From: Candidatus Electrothrix scaldis
GTDB lineage: Bacteria; Desulfobacterota; Desulfobulbia; Desulfobulbales; Desulfobulbaceae
NCBI GenBank assembly: GCA_033584155.1
Contig: CP138355.1
Span: 3,047,826-3,111,825 of the forward strand
Length of the DNA stretch: 64,000 nt
Direction of reading: 5' to 3'
The notes below the pieces were generated by a model, which saw only the letters and a program-made list of their open reading frames with translations, was not told the DNA's origin and did not search any database. The stretch's first letter is position 1, and every line of letters starts with the position of its first letter. Below, in pieces: positions 8,960-17,356 of this stretch. Both the position numbers and the translations under genes were made by a program.

Positions 8960-9393
8960 AATGCGGCTTTTTTGTCAGATTTAAAGGTATAAAGCGGATC
9001 GCGTATATCCCGCCCATGCTATAACGTGTAAGTGCGTGTAGGCATGAAAGACTACACTGATTGATACAGCAAAAAATATGCCCATAAAGAAATGTCAAGA
9101 GGCAGATTGTATTATCATTATGTACTTCCCTTAAAAAGAGATAAAAAGCAAAGCTGGTCTCATTTGGTTTCCTGCAACGAGTAGGTACTTTTTACATAGC
9201 CCTGTGCAATAGTTGGGTATTTACAACCCGGTCTGTTTTTTTCTTTTTTGTATTTCTTGCAAAAAAGGACATTTCCTGTCATGTATAGCCTCCAATGCGG
9301 TCTTTACCGTAACCCTAGAACTCTCAGTTCTATTTAAACCAAAAATGACCCTGCTGCCTATCTTATAGAAAATTATAAAAAAAGGAGATCAAG
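8960..9393. other. Divergent intergenic region upstream of the V4R-Sia operon
   Basis: About 430 bases with no plausible gene. I looked here for a template repeat matching the ends of the FGE-like genes and for a reverse transcriptase and found neither. A short inverted repeat, AGAACTctcAGTTCT, lies at about 9318-9332, roughly 60 bases before the V4R start; it could be an operator or a small hairpin. The region should contain the promoter of the V4R-Sia operon. Confidence 0.45.
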
Positions 9394-9921
9394 GTGTTCA
9401 AAGAAGAGCGACAAGAGTCAATGTTTGACTGGAGCATGTTGGGCGATATCTCTGAAGGACGCCCAAACCTGGGCAACACGATGAATGTAACCGTATATCG
9501 TCTGATGCAATTTACCTTGCGAGACGTTTTGATCCGCAAATACGGTGTGGAAGAAACAGATCGCACATTCTATGAGGCTGGAGAGGAAGCGGGACGCCAA
9601 TTATATCATAATATCATCACGAAAAAAGACAATTTCGAGGATTTTATCACGGAGCTGCAAGAGGTTCTGAAAGACTTAAAGATAGGCATACTCAGAGTAG
9701 AAACTGCGGATATCGACAGACTGACGTTCACCTTGACGGTTGCTGAAGATCTTGATTGTTCAGGTCTGCCGATGTGCGAAGAGCAGATCTGTACATACGA
9801 CGAAGGCTTTATTCAAGGACTGCTGTCGGCTCATACGGGAAAGAATTTCCTCGTCAAAGAGGTGGATTGCTGGTGCTCTGGTGATCGTGTATGTCGTTTC
9901 GACGTGAGAACGGAAGCCTAA
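9394..9921 (+). CDS. V4R-domain sensor protein
   Basis: A 175-residue protein starting at GTG 9394, with a strong AAAGGAG Shine-Dalgarno at 9381-9387. The C-terminal half carries the V4R (4-vinyl reductase-like) pattern: a GLPMCEEQIC segment, YDEGFIQG, and the final CWCSGDRVCRF cluster. V4R domains are small-molecule or metal-binding modules found in sensory proteins and in bacteriochlorophyll and phenol regulators. No DNA-binding domain or membrane segment is present. It is the first gene of the Sia-like operon (3 nt to the next gene), so it probably supplies the input that the cytosolic SiaA-like phosphatase lacks. The ligand is unknown. Confidence 0.85.
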   Translation: MFKEERQESMFDWSMLGDISEGRPNLGNTMNVTVYRLMQFTLRDVLIRKYGVEETDRTFYEAGEEAGRQLYHNIITKKDNFEDFITELQEVLKDLKIGILRVETADIDRLTFTLTVAEDLDCSGLPMCEEQICTYDEGFIQGLLSAHTGKNFLVKEVDCWCSGDRVCRFDVRTEA

Positions 9922-9924
9922 ATT

Positions 9925-11112
9925 ATGCTGGAGTTGCACGAGGAGCAATTAGACAGGATCACGGAGGTTTTTTACCGGATATTAGCCGGTGAAAAACCTC
10001 AGCCCGTCCTTCTTCCACCGGATGCCCCAGAGGATGAATACAGTCAGGTAGTGTCCTATCTCAATCGCTTTATTGAGGAGCATAACCAATTTGCGGAGTT
10101 TATGTATTCTCTCTCCCGGGGAGAATTGCATTACACGCCGCCAAAAGGAAGGATGCGGGTCTTGCAATCATTTAAAAGTTTGCAGGCAAGCCTCAAGCAT
10201 CTTACCTGGAAAACGCAGCAGATAGCCGGTGGTGATTTTAGCCAGAAGGTTGATTTCATGGGGGACTTTTCCGATGCATTCAACTTGATGACGCATCAGC
10301 TGGAAAAAGCCTTTGCAGATTTAGAACAGGCGAACCAGGAACTTGCTGATAAAAATAAACATATTACGGATAGTATCCGTTATGCCCAGCGCATTCAGCA
10401 GGCGATTCTCCCCACGCAAGCAGCAATACGAGAAGCCTTAGACAACGATTTTTTTGTCATATTTTATCCGCTGAGCATTGTATCCGGTGATTTTTATTGG
10501 CTTACCCGGATTCAGGATGATATTCTACTTGCCGCAGTGGATTGCACTGGTCATGGTGTATCCGGTGCGTTTTTAACCATGATCGGACATACCCTGTTGA
10601 ATAAGATTGTGAAAGAGGACCAGATAATCGATCCTGCCCAGATTTTACTGAACCTCAGCATCGGTGTCCGAAACGCCTTGCAACAAGAAACAGGAGATAC
10701 CCGAGACGGCATGGACGTCTGCTTATGTCGGATTCATGCTGATCGGCAACAGGTAACCTTTGCTGGAGCCAGACGCCCTCTCTACTCTATTTCCCAGCAG
10801 CAAATACAAGAGATCAAAGGTGACCGACTATCTATCGGGGGTAAGCCTCCTAAAAAGAGACAGGAAGAGTTCACCAATCACGACATTTTCCTTGCACCTG
10901 GTGATACTCTTTATCTCAGCAGCGATGGCTTCGCCGACCAGCCAAACCCTGCGGGCAAGGCCTTTGGCTCAAAGCAACTGAAAACACTTTTGAATAAGGT
11001 ATCTGGCTATTCGCTTACTGAACAGGAGGCTCGCATCTTAGCTGAACTGCATGCGCATCAGCAAGATAAACCGCAACGCGACGACATCACATTACTCGGT
11101 GTGCGTCTCTGA
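9925..11112 (+). CDS. siaA: SiaA-like PP2C (SpoIIE-type) protein phosphatase
   Basis: A 395-residue protein with no transmembrane segment. A HAMP-like helical region (about 70-130) and a short coiled coil lead into a SpoIIE-type PP2C phosphatase domain (about 160-395). Metal-binding landmarks are SGDFYW, AAVDCTGHGVSGAFLT, RDGMDV, YLSSDGFADQ and the terminal RDDITLLGVRL. In Pseudomonas aeruginosa, SiaA dephosphorylates SiaC and so releases it to activate the cyclase SiaD. There SiaA is membrane-bound with a periplasmic sensor; here that part is absent and a separate V4R protein is encoded just upstream. The neighbours SiaB, SiaC and SiaD make the assignment firm. Confidence 0.85.
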   Translation: MLELHEEQLDRITEVFYRILAGEKPQPVLLPPDAPEDEYSQVVSYLNRFIEEHNQFAEFMYSLSRGELHYTPPKGRMRVLQSFKSLQASLKHLTWKTQQIAGGDFSQKVDFMGDFSDAFNLMTHQLEKAFADLEQANQELADKNKHITDSIRYAQRIQQAILPTQAAIREALDNDFFVIFYPLSIVSGDFYWLTRIQDDILLAAVDCTGHGVSGAFLTMIGHTLLNKIVKEDQIIDPAQILLNLSIGVRNALQQETGDTRDGMDVCLCRIHADRQQVTFAGARRPLYSISQQQIQEIKGDRLSIGGKPPKKRQEEFTNHDIFLAPGDTLYLSSDGFADQPNPAGKAFGSKQLKTLLNKVSGYSLTEQEARILAELHAHQQDKPQRDDITLLGVRL

Positions 11113-11129
11113 AAACTGAGAGGAAAGGT

Positions 11130-11681
11130 ATGGATAGTTTTGATGTCTTCGGATTTTATCAATACATGGAAAAACATGATGTTATCATTTCCTTTAAAGG
11201 GAAAATTTCCCAAAAACTTCTCATCAGTATTGGCGATGTCTTAAAAGAAAAATTGTCCCATAAAGAGACCAGCCAAAAAGTTGTGAGAAAAGTTTTCTTC
11301 ATCTTTATAGAACTGGGCCAGAATATTTACCAACATTCTTTCGAACGAGATTTTATTCAAGAAAATCAAATTGCAATCGGGGTTCTGTTTATCAGGGAAT
11401 GCGAAGAATATTTTACGGTTTTTGCCGGTAATATCGTCACTCCCGAAGAAGCAGAGGAAATTAAAGAACAATGTGCAACTATAAATGAATTAAACAAGGA
11501 CGAGTTGAAACGGCATTACAAGACAAAAATAAAACAGGATCGCGCAGATGGTAAGGTCGGAGCTGGTGTCGGGCTCATCAGCATCGTGCGTAAGGCTGAA
11601 AAGCCCATTAACGTGAGTACAACACCCATCGACGAAGCGAAAACCTTTCTGGTCCTTTCCGTTAAAATTGATAAGGAATGA
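11130..11681 (+). CDS. siaB: SiaB-family protein kinase
   Basis: A 183-residue protein of the SiaB family (anti-sigma-factor-like histidine-kinase fold), which phosphorylates a threonine of SiaC. Family features are the ELGQNIYQHS segment, corresponding to the N-box of GHKL ATPases (about residues 62-71), and the glycine-rich KVGAGVGLISI motif around 140-150. No membrane segment is present. It sits between the PP2C phosphatase and the phosphoprotein gene, and its stop overlaps the start region of siaC. The kinase/phosphatase pair should set the phosphorylation state of SiaC. The family call rests on motif pattern and gene order. Confidence 0.85.
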   Translation: MDSFDVFGFYQYMEKHDVIISFKGKISQKLLISIGDVLKEKLSHKETSQKVVRKVFFIFIELGQNIYQHSFERDFIQENQIAIGVLFIRECEEYFTVFAGNIVTPEEAEEIKEQCATINELNKDELKRHYKTKIKQDRADGKVGAGVGLISIVRKAEKPINVSTTPIDEAKTFLVLSVKIDKE

Positions 11682-11686
11682 CATTC

Positions 11687-12061
11687 ATGGACCATTTACA
11701 GATTGAGGCCACGGATGATACCCTGAAGGTCGATTTTTACGCTAAAACTGGAGTACTTGCGCTGGAGGGTGAGTCCTACCCTGAAAACCCAAGTGATTTT
11801 TTTGCCCCCCTGCTTGATTGGATCAAACAATACATTCAGGAGGTCAAGGGACCATTAACCTTGAATAGCACGATAAGCTATCTCAATACCAGCTCATCCA
11901 AATGCATGCTCGATTTGCTGGAGACCTTGGATAAATATTATGAATCCGGTGGCAAGGTTGCCATAAACTGGTACTACGAAGAAGATAACGAAGATATGGA
12001 AGAAACCGGGGAAGAATTATGTGAAGACCTGGAGATTCCCTACAAGGTTCTCCCACTATAG
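11687..12061 (+). CDS. siaC: SiaC-family regulatory phosphoprotein
   Basis: A protein of about 124 residues from ATG 11687. An in-frame ATG at 11678 overlaps the siaB stop, but AAGGA at 11673-11677 is better placed for 11687. With that start the threonine in SYLNTSSSK is residue 68, the same number as the phosphorylated threonine known in P. aeruginosa SiaC, which supports the choice. SiaC is a small STAS-like switch. Unphosphorylated, it binds and activates the diguanylate cyclase SiaD; the SiaB kinase inactivates it and the SiaA phosphatase restores it. The acidic C-terminal part (YYEEDNEDMEETGEE) is typical of the family. Confidence 0.87.
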   Translation: MDHLQIEATDDTLKVDFYAKTGVLALEGESYPENPSDFFAPLLDWIKQYIQEVKGPLTLNSTISYLNTSSSKCMLDLLETLDKYYESGGKVAINWYYEEDNEDMEETGEELCEDLEIPYKVLPL

Positions 12062-12079
12062 CATGAGACCGTAAAAGAG

Positions 12080-12814
12080 ATGAAAAGTCTGTACAAGAAT
12101 GAATTTGCATTTCTCGAATATGCTCAAGAGGTACTTGAAGATCCCGACCTGTCTTTGGCAACATTACGGTGCAAGTATAGCGAGGTTCTCGCGGAACATG
12201 AAGTCCTCCTGCGCAAAGTCGTTAAGATGACAGGGGTTTCAGACAGGGCACAACGCGAGCTCAAACGTTTGAATATCGAATTGCAGGACGTCAATAAGGA
12301 ACTTGAAAACCTTTCACAGACTGACGGGCTCACCGGGCTTCATAATCGAAGATTTTTTGATACACGTTTACGTCATGAATGGAATCGGCATTGCCGGAAT
12401 CATTCGCCGTTGTCGTTAATCATGTGTGATATTGATTATTTTAAAAAATATAACGATACATACGGACATCATGAAGGTGATCAATGCTTAAAGAGAGTAG
12501 CACAGGCAATCCAGGAAAACCTTAAACGTTCTTTTGATACAGCGGTCCGCTATGGGGGAGAGGAGTTTGCGATTATTTTGTCCGAAACCGATTCGGAGGG
12601 TGCAACAACTGTAGCCCGTTCTATCCAGAATAACATTGCGAAACTTGATCTTCCTCATTCTGCATCAAAGGCAAACTCTGCGGTCTCAATGAGCTACGGG
12701 GTGGCAACTGTGGTTCCAGACCTGGGTTCTTCGCCGGATACGCTTATCTGCCTTGCAGATAATGCCTTGTATCAAAGCAAAGAAAAAGGAAGAAACATGA
12801 TTTCAGTCCGTTGA
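12080..12814 (+). CDS. siaD: SiaD-like diguanylate cyclase
   Basis: A 244-residue cytosolic cyclase. A helical N-terminal region (1-80, coiled coil at about 55-80) precedes a GGDEF-family domain with an intact GGEEF active site (159-163), the metal-binding CDIDYFKKYNDTYGH segment and an RxxD product-inhibition site (R150-D153) five residues before GGEEF. It should make c-di-GMP from two GTP and be feedback-inhibited. In characterised Sia systems, SiaC docks on the N-terminal helices and stabilises the active dimer, which fits the layout. It is the last gene of the operon. The output is probably aggregation or biofilm behaviour, inferred from Pseudomonas. Confidence 0.9.
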   Translation: MKSLYKNEFAFLEYAQEVLEDPDLSLATLRCKYSEVLAEHEVLLRKVVKMTGVSDRAQRELKRLNIELQDVNKELENLSQTDGLTGLHNRRFFDTRLRHEWNRHCRNHSPLSLIMCDIDYFKKYNDTYGHHEGDQCLKRVAQAIQENLKRSFDTAVRYGGEEFAIILSETDSEGATTVARSIQNNIAKLDLPHSASKANSAVSMSYGVATVVPDLGSSPDTLICLADNALYQSKEKGRNMISVR

Positions 12815-12840
12815 GTTTGGAGCAAGGAGTGAAGGAGAAT

Positions 12841-13158
12841 ATGAAGGAAAAATACTGTTTGGTCATAACAACATACGCTGATGAGGAAAACGGCAAGAAG
12901 ATTATCGATGCCCTGCTTTCCCAGCGGCTGGCTGCCTGTGTCCAGATGATGCCGATCCAGAGTTTTTATCACTGGCAGGGAAAAATCGCCAATGACCAGG
13001 AAAAACTTCTTTTGATAAAGTCCAAGGCTTCGCTGTACAGCGAGGTTGAGGCAACAATCCTTCATCATCATACCTATGAGACGCCGGAGATTATTCAAGT
13101 TCCTATCAACACCGGCTTTGCTGGCTATCTGCACTGGCTTGGGGAAGAGTGCAAGTAA
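12841..13158 (+). CDS. cutA: Divalent-cation tolerance protein CutA
   Basis: A 105-residue CutA1-family protein. The start at ATG 12841 is preceded by GAAGGAG. Signatures are LVITTYADEENGKKI at the N-terminus, RLAACVQM, the YHWQGKI strand, and YETPEIIQVPI with GYLHWL at the end. The family forms very stable trimers and is linked to copper tolerance in E. coli; its true role remains unclear. It lies immediately after siaD and 17 nt before cbiB, so it may be co-transcribed with either by chance. Confidence 0.93.
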   Translation: MKEKYCLVITTYADEENGKKIIDALLSQRLAACVQMMPIQSFYHWQGKIANDQEKLLLIKSKASLYSEVEATILHHHTYETPEIIQVPINTGFAGYLHWLGEECK

Positions 13159-13175
13159 GCTGTTTTTGACAAACT

Positions 13176-14174
13176 ATGTATTTTCTCTCTGTTCTTTTCT
13201 TTGCCTGTCTTCTTGACGCCCTTTTCGGCGATCCCCGCTGGTTTCTTCATCCGGTTCGGCTTATCGGACGTTTTGCCCTTGCAGTGGAATTATTCACAAG
13301 AAAACTCCCTTTGGACTTATATAATAGCGGCAGACTGGCAATGTTGATAATCTTATGCGGCACCGGCGGGGTAACATGTACGCTTCTCGTGCTGCTCTCT
13401 CATACTCCGCAACCTGTGTTTTTTGTCGGCGCCACCTTTATCCTCTACACCACCATTGCGGCCCGAGACCTGATTCATCATGCCTGCCAAGTTGTTGATG
13501 CACTGGCTCTTGATACCCTTGACATAACACTTGCACGAAAACGAGTTGGGATGATTGTGGGAAGAGATATAGATCAGTTGGACACTGCCGGTATAGTTCG
13601 GGCCTGCGTAGAGAGCGTTGCGGAAAATATGTCCGATGGTATCATCGCTCCGTTGTTTTGGGCCGTCATCGGGGCTGTTTTGGGACAGATTATTGTAGGC
13701 TTACCTGTTATCTGGGGTGTGACTGCCGCCATGTTGTACAAGGCTATTAATACGATGGACTCCATGTTCGGGTATAAAAATGAGCGCTATCTGCAATTTG
13801 GCTCCTGTCCTGCTCGCCTCGACGATGCGGTGAACTTTCTCCCTGCCCGGCTTTCCGGGGGAGCTCTGATTCTTGCGGCCTCTCTCTGCGGCTGTGATGT
13901 AAAAAACAGCTTTCAGGTGCTCATCAGAGACCGACGGAACCACAGTAGCCCGAATGCAGGCTGGCCAGAGGCGGCAATGGCCGGGGCTTTACGCCTGCAA
14001 CTCGGCGGCACCTCATCCTATTTCGGCGAATTGCTTAGAAAGCCAACCATCGGTGATTCATTGGAAATTCCTCAAGCTGATCATATTATCCAGGCAAACA
14101 AGCTTGTCGTAGTGGCATCGCTCCTCTGCCTCTTGTTACTCTCCCTTTGTTCATTTCTGCCAAGCATCTTCTAG
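13176..14174 (+). CDS. cbiB: Adenosylcobinamide-phosphate synthase CbiB/CobD
   Basis: A 332-residue polytopic membrane protein of the CbiB/CobD family, which attaches the aminopropanol(-phosphate) arm to adenosylcobyric acid in cobalamin synthesis. Typical features are LLDALFGDPRW with HPVRLIGR at the N-terminus, the VGRDIDQLD segment, ACVESVAENMSDGIIAPLFW, and YKAINTMDSMFGYKNERY. Several hydrophobic helices span the length. No other cobalamin gene and no cobalamin riboswitch is visible nearby, so it stands apart from the rest of the pathway. Confidence 0.95.
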   Translation: MYFLSVLFFACLLDALFGDPRWFLHPVRLIGRFALAVELFTRKLPLDLYNSGRLAMLIILCGTGGVTCTLLVLLSHTPQPVFFVGATFILYTTIAARDLIHHACQVVDALALDTLDITLARKRVGMIVGRDIDQLDTAGIVRACVESVAENMSDGIIAPLFWAVIGAVLGQIIVGLPVIWGVTAAMLYKAINTMDSMFGYKNERYLQFGSCPARLDDAVNFLPARLSGGALILAASLCGCDVKNSFQVLIRDRRNHSSPNAGWPEAAMAGALRLQLGGTSSYFGELLRKPTIGDSLEIPQADHIIQANKLVVVASLLCLLLLSLCSFLPSIF

Positions 14175-14389
14175 TACATGCGGTCGATTGTTCTCCTGCT
14201 CAGAGCGTATCCAGAAGAATCCAACGATTCTTCCCGCATCGGCTTGTAATGAAGACTGTTTTCTGTTATAATTTCTTTATAATTTTATTCCAAACAATCA
14301 AAGTCTTGTGTAGGAATGATTTAAAATATTATTAATCCCCCTGTTAACACGAGCTGATACACTCATGGAGCACCCCTATGGAGGACCGT

Positions 14390-14851
14390 ATGTATTTACA
14401 TGTTATTATTCTGGCTGCGGTTGTTCTTCATTTCAGCAGTCTGTCTTTTGCAGCATCTCATGCCTTTGCCGAACATATTGATTCGGCAATGACCGATAAA
14501 TTCTGCACAATCCCGTTACCCAATCCAGAGCACCTTTCTGAGGAAGAAAAAGAGTGGTTTGCCACTTTTCAGGAAGGGACCTTCTATGTGCAGGGATGGC
14601 AGGAAATTACTGCGGAAATTCTTGAAACAGTCAAGCAGGAAAACAAAAAAGAAGAACTTCGTCGTTCCCTCACTAACCTCGGTATTCGTATAGGCTGTGA
14701 GTGGAGTAAAAAAAACGATGTGAGAAAGATAGATACAGATATGTTATCAGAATGGGGCTCCGAGCTGCAGGAAACAGCTGAGAAAAATCCCGATGAACTG
14801 CCTATTGTTATCGCTAATATCCAGCAAAAGGTGTTTGAACTTGTGGAATAA
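14390..14851 (+). CDS. Small secreted helical protein, unknown function
   Basis: About 153 residues from ATG 14390, which has GGAGG at 14380-14384; an in-frame ATG at 14378 is the alternative. The N-terminus is a clear Sec signal peptide ending near SFAASHAFA. The mature part is acidic and helical with one repeated charge pattern (EEEKEW, ENKKEELRR) and two cysteines (KFC and GCEW), which could pair in the periplasm. No family is recognised. A gap of about 200 AT-rich bases separates it from cbiB, so it probably has its own promoter, and it is followed by the FNT-type channel gene after 45 bases. Confidence 0.7.
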   Translation: MYLHVIILAAVVLHFSSLSFAASHAFAEHIDSAMTDKFCTIPLPNPEHLSEEEKEWFATFQEGTFYVQGWQEITAEILETVKQENKKEELRRSLTNLGIRIGCEWSKKNDVRKIDTDMLSEWGSELQETAEKNPDELPIVIANIQQKVFELVE

Positions 14852-14896
14852 TTACCCTGCTTCCTCCCTTGCACCAAAGAATATGGTAAAGAAAAG

Positions 14897-15805
14897 TTGA
14901 CCGAAGAAAACAAGAAGCTGGTTGACAGGCTCGGCTCTCCCTTGAAACTGCGTACACAGACCGAACGTGCAGCAGAACGGACGCAAGAGGATCATGATTT
15001 TGTCCCTGTCATTATAAAACGAACTGATGAGGGCGTTCGGCACCCTGATGATGTCCTAGAAAAGGCTATCACGGAAGGCTTGGAACAAATCCAGCGTCCT
15101 TTTCTCTCCCTGGCACTTTCTTCTGTTGCCGCAGCTCTTCTGCTTAGTTTTTCCGTCATGGCTGTAGCAGTCATGACCACGCTGATGATTGATTTGCAGC
15201 AGCCCCTTCTCATCCGCCTTGCAATGGCTTTGGTCTATCCATTAGGCTTCATTATCTGTATCATCAGTGGCACAGAACTTTTTACCGAACATACCGCCAC
15301 CGCAGTGTATCCTGTGCTTGAAGGAAAGGCCGGGCGACGTGAGTTACTTCGGCTCTGGTCCATCGTTATTCTTGGAAATATGGTGGGTGCCCTTGTCGGG
15401 GCACTTCTTCTTACAGGAACAGACCAAGTAATCCAGGCAAAAAGAGGCTACATCCATATTGCCCATCATCTTATCCAGTACGACAATGTTTCGCTTTTAT
15501 TCAGCGCAGTCCTGGCTGGCTGGTTGATGGCCTTGGGCGGCTGGCTGGTTCTGGCGACAACCCCGGCCCTCAGCCAGATTCTTTGTGTTTACATTGTCAC
15601 TTTTCTGATTGGCCTTGGCGGCCTTCATCATTCCATTGCAGGCTCTGTTGAAATGTTTACAGCCCTGCTTATTTCTGATCACTTCACCCTTCTGCAAGGC
15701 CTACGCTTTATCGGACTTGCCATGCTGGGTAATCTGATTGGAGGGAGCGTTTTTGTGGCTATCCTTAATTACGGCCATATCCGAAAGACGCAAGGCCTTG
15801 TATAA
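14897..15805 (+). CDS. Formate/nitrite transporter (FNT) family channel
   Basis: A 302-residue protein with an approximately 70-residue soluble N-terminus and about six hydrophobic helices. It fits the FNT pentameric channel family and is closest in layout to the YfdC-type branch with a long N-terminal extension. The GTELFTEHTA segment and the GLGGLHHSIAGSVE segment correspond to conserved FNT half-repeats, the second carrying the histidine region of the pore. The frame opens with TTG 14897 behind a weak AAAGAAAAG, so the start is uncertain. The substrate (formate, nitrite, hydrosulfide or similar anions) cannot be told from the sequence. In a sulfate reducer, formate or HS- would be plausible. 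Confidence 0.82.
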   Translation: MTEENKKLVDRLGSPLKLRTQTERAAERTQEDHDFVPVIIKRTDEGVRHPDDVLEKAITEGLEQIQRPFLSLALSSVAAALLLSFSVMAVAVMTTLMIDLQQPLLIRLAMALVYPLGFIICIISGTELFTEHTATAVYPVLEGKAGRRELLRLWSIVILGNMVGALVGALLLTGTDQVIQAKRGYIHIAHHLIQYDNVSLLFSAVLAGWLMALGGWLVLATTPALSQILCVYIVTFLIGLGGLHHSIAGSVEMFTALLISDHFTLLQGLRFIGLAMLGNLIGGSVFVAILNYGHIRKTQGLV

Positions 15806-15851
15806 TATACTCAAAAACGTACGGCTTCATATCACTTAAAAAAGGAACAGC

Positions 15852-16043
15852 ATGGCAGATATTATTATAGACAGCTATCAATGCAGCGGCTGCGAGACCT
15901 GTGTGGAAATGTGCCCGGATATCTTTCGCATAGACGAAATCACTGAAAAAGCCACCTTGGTGAACCCCTCACCGCAGATCACTGACGCTATTCGGCAAGC
16001 TGCCGCCTTTTGCCCGGAAAAATGTATTGAAGTTTTGGAATGA
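15852..16043 (+). CDS. Single-cluster ferredoxin
   Basis: A 63-residue ferredoxin. The N-terminal CSGCETCVEMCP supplies cysteines for one [4Fe-4S] cluster, together with the later AFCPEKCIEV cysteines. The length and spacing match monocluster ferredoxins of the Desulfovibrio ferredoxin I/III type. AAAGGAA precedes ATG 15852. It is probably a cytosolic low-potential electron carrier. It stands alone between the FNT channel and rseP, so its redox partners cannot be inferred. Confidence 0.92.
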   Translation: MADIIIDSYQCSGCETCVEMCPDIFRIDEITEKATLVNPSPQITDAIRQAAAFCPEKCIEVLE

Positions 16044-16238
16044 CTTCTTTCCCTATTTATGCCTATAATTGACTCATGCTTTTACCTTTGTGCATAATGT
16101 GCATAAAAGATGGTAAGTGAAATCGGTTAAGCTAATTTTTATGTCCCACAACTCTGCCCCTCCGGCTTAAGGCTTAGGTGATTGAAACCGAAAAAGCACT
16201 TTCGCAAGCAGTATATCGCTCTCTAATCGTTAAAAAAT

Positions 16239-17327
16239 ATGAATTCAATAATATCCTTTATACTTGTCCTCGGCATCCTGATCTTTGTTCATGAGCTGGG
16301 ACATTTTCTCCTGGCCAAGCTCTTCGGGGTACGGGTGCTAAAGTTCTCTTTGGGCTTTGGTAATAAACTCATAGGTAAAAAATGGGGAGAAACAGAATAC
16401 CTGATCTCTGCCTTTCCTTTGGGCGGCTACGTAAAGATGTTCGGTGAACAGCCTGATGAAAAAGTGAGTGAGGAGGAGCAGGCAGTCTCTTTTACCCATA
16501 AGACCGTGTGGCAACGTTTCGGGATCGTCCTGGCTGGTCCTTTGTTTAACCTGTTTTTTGCGGTGTTCCTTTTCTGGCTGATGTTCACCTTTGCTGGCCT
16601 GCCTGATTATGCTGAGTCAGGTCTGATAGGTAAGGTTTCCCCTGACTCTGTGGCTGAGAAGGCTGGTCTGAAAAACGGTGATCTCGTTCTCTCCATTGAT
16701 GGACAGGCAGTCAGCACCTGGACGCAGATCTCAAACGCAGTAAAGGACTCCCAGGGAAAAGAGCTGCGCATAGAGATACAGCGAGGCGAGGAAACCTTGA
16801 CCATTACCGCAAGCCCTGCTATGGATAAGGTGAAAAATATCTTTGGCGAAGAGGTGGGCGAACGTTACCTTTTGGGGATCAGCCGTTCGGAGGAATTGGA
16901 ATACAAGAAAACCTCGGTACTGGAAGCGATTAAATACGCCTTTATCCAGACCTGGAATCTTATTGTGCTGACTCTATTGGGGCTGGTGAAAATTATCCAG
17001 CGGGTTGTTCCCGCGTCTGAACTGGGCGGCCCGATCCGGATTGCCGAGCTGGCAGGCCAACAATGGGAAGCCGGGCTCATGCAATTGGTCCATTTCACCG
17101 GCCTGCTTTCTATTAATCTCGGTGTGCTCAATCTCCTGCCCATCCCTGTCCTGGATGGTGGGCATCTTGTTTTCCTCAGCGTTGAGGCCGTACGCGGAAA
17201 GCCCCTGGGAGAGCAGGCTATCCTCATGGCGCAGAAAATCGGCATAACCTTGCTGGGTGCGCTGATGATCTTTGTCTTTTATAATGATATTGCGCGGCTT
17301 GTTCGCCAATGGTTTGCAGCTCCCTGA
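16239..17327 (+). CDS. rseP: Site-2 zinc metalloprotease RseP
   Basis: A 362-residue intramembrane protease. The zinc site HELGH lies at residues 18-22 in the first membrane helix, and the second metal-ligand motif LLPIPVLDGGH is near residue 300. One PDZ domain (about 115-190) sits between; E. coli RseP has two, but single-PDZ forms are common. Helices at 90-110, 235-255 and near the C-terminus complete the fold. The family cleaves anti-sigma factors and remnant signal peptides in the inner membrane. tsaB follows directly. No bamA or dxr gene is adjacent, unlike the common order. Confidence 0.95.
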   Translation: MNSIISFILVLGILIFVHELGHFLLAKLFGVRVLKFSLGFGNKLIGKKWGETEYLISAFPLGGYVKMFGEQPDEKVSEEEQAVSFTHKTVWQRFGIVLAGPLFNLFFAVFLFWLMFTFAGLPDYAESGLIGKVSPDSVAEKAGLKNGDLVLSIDGQAVSTWTQISNAVKDSQGKELRIEIQRGEETLTITASPAMDKVKNIFGEEVGERYLLGISRSEELEYKKTSVLEAIKYAFIQTWNLIVLTLLGLVKIIQRVVPASELGGPIRIAELAGQQWEAGLMQLVHFTGLLSINLGVLNLLPIPVLDGGHLVFLSVEAVRGKPLGEQAILMAQKIGITLLGALMIFVFYNDIARLVRQWFAAP

Positions 17328-17356
17328 TTTTTTCTTTGTTTACTTCAGTAAATACC

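Noticed and set aside
8960-9393. Possible template repeat or retroelement RNA near the FGE-like genes
   Set aside because: No stretch resembling the GGSW...RSA coding region was found on either strand, and no reverse transcriptase gene is present.
16044-16238. Possible tRNA or riboswitch in the ferredoxin/rseP gap
   Set aside because: There is a short direct repeat (TGTGCATAATGTGCATA) but no cloverleaf or recognisable riboswitch core.
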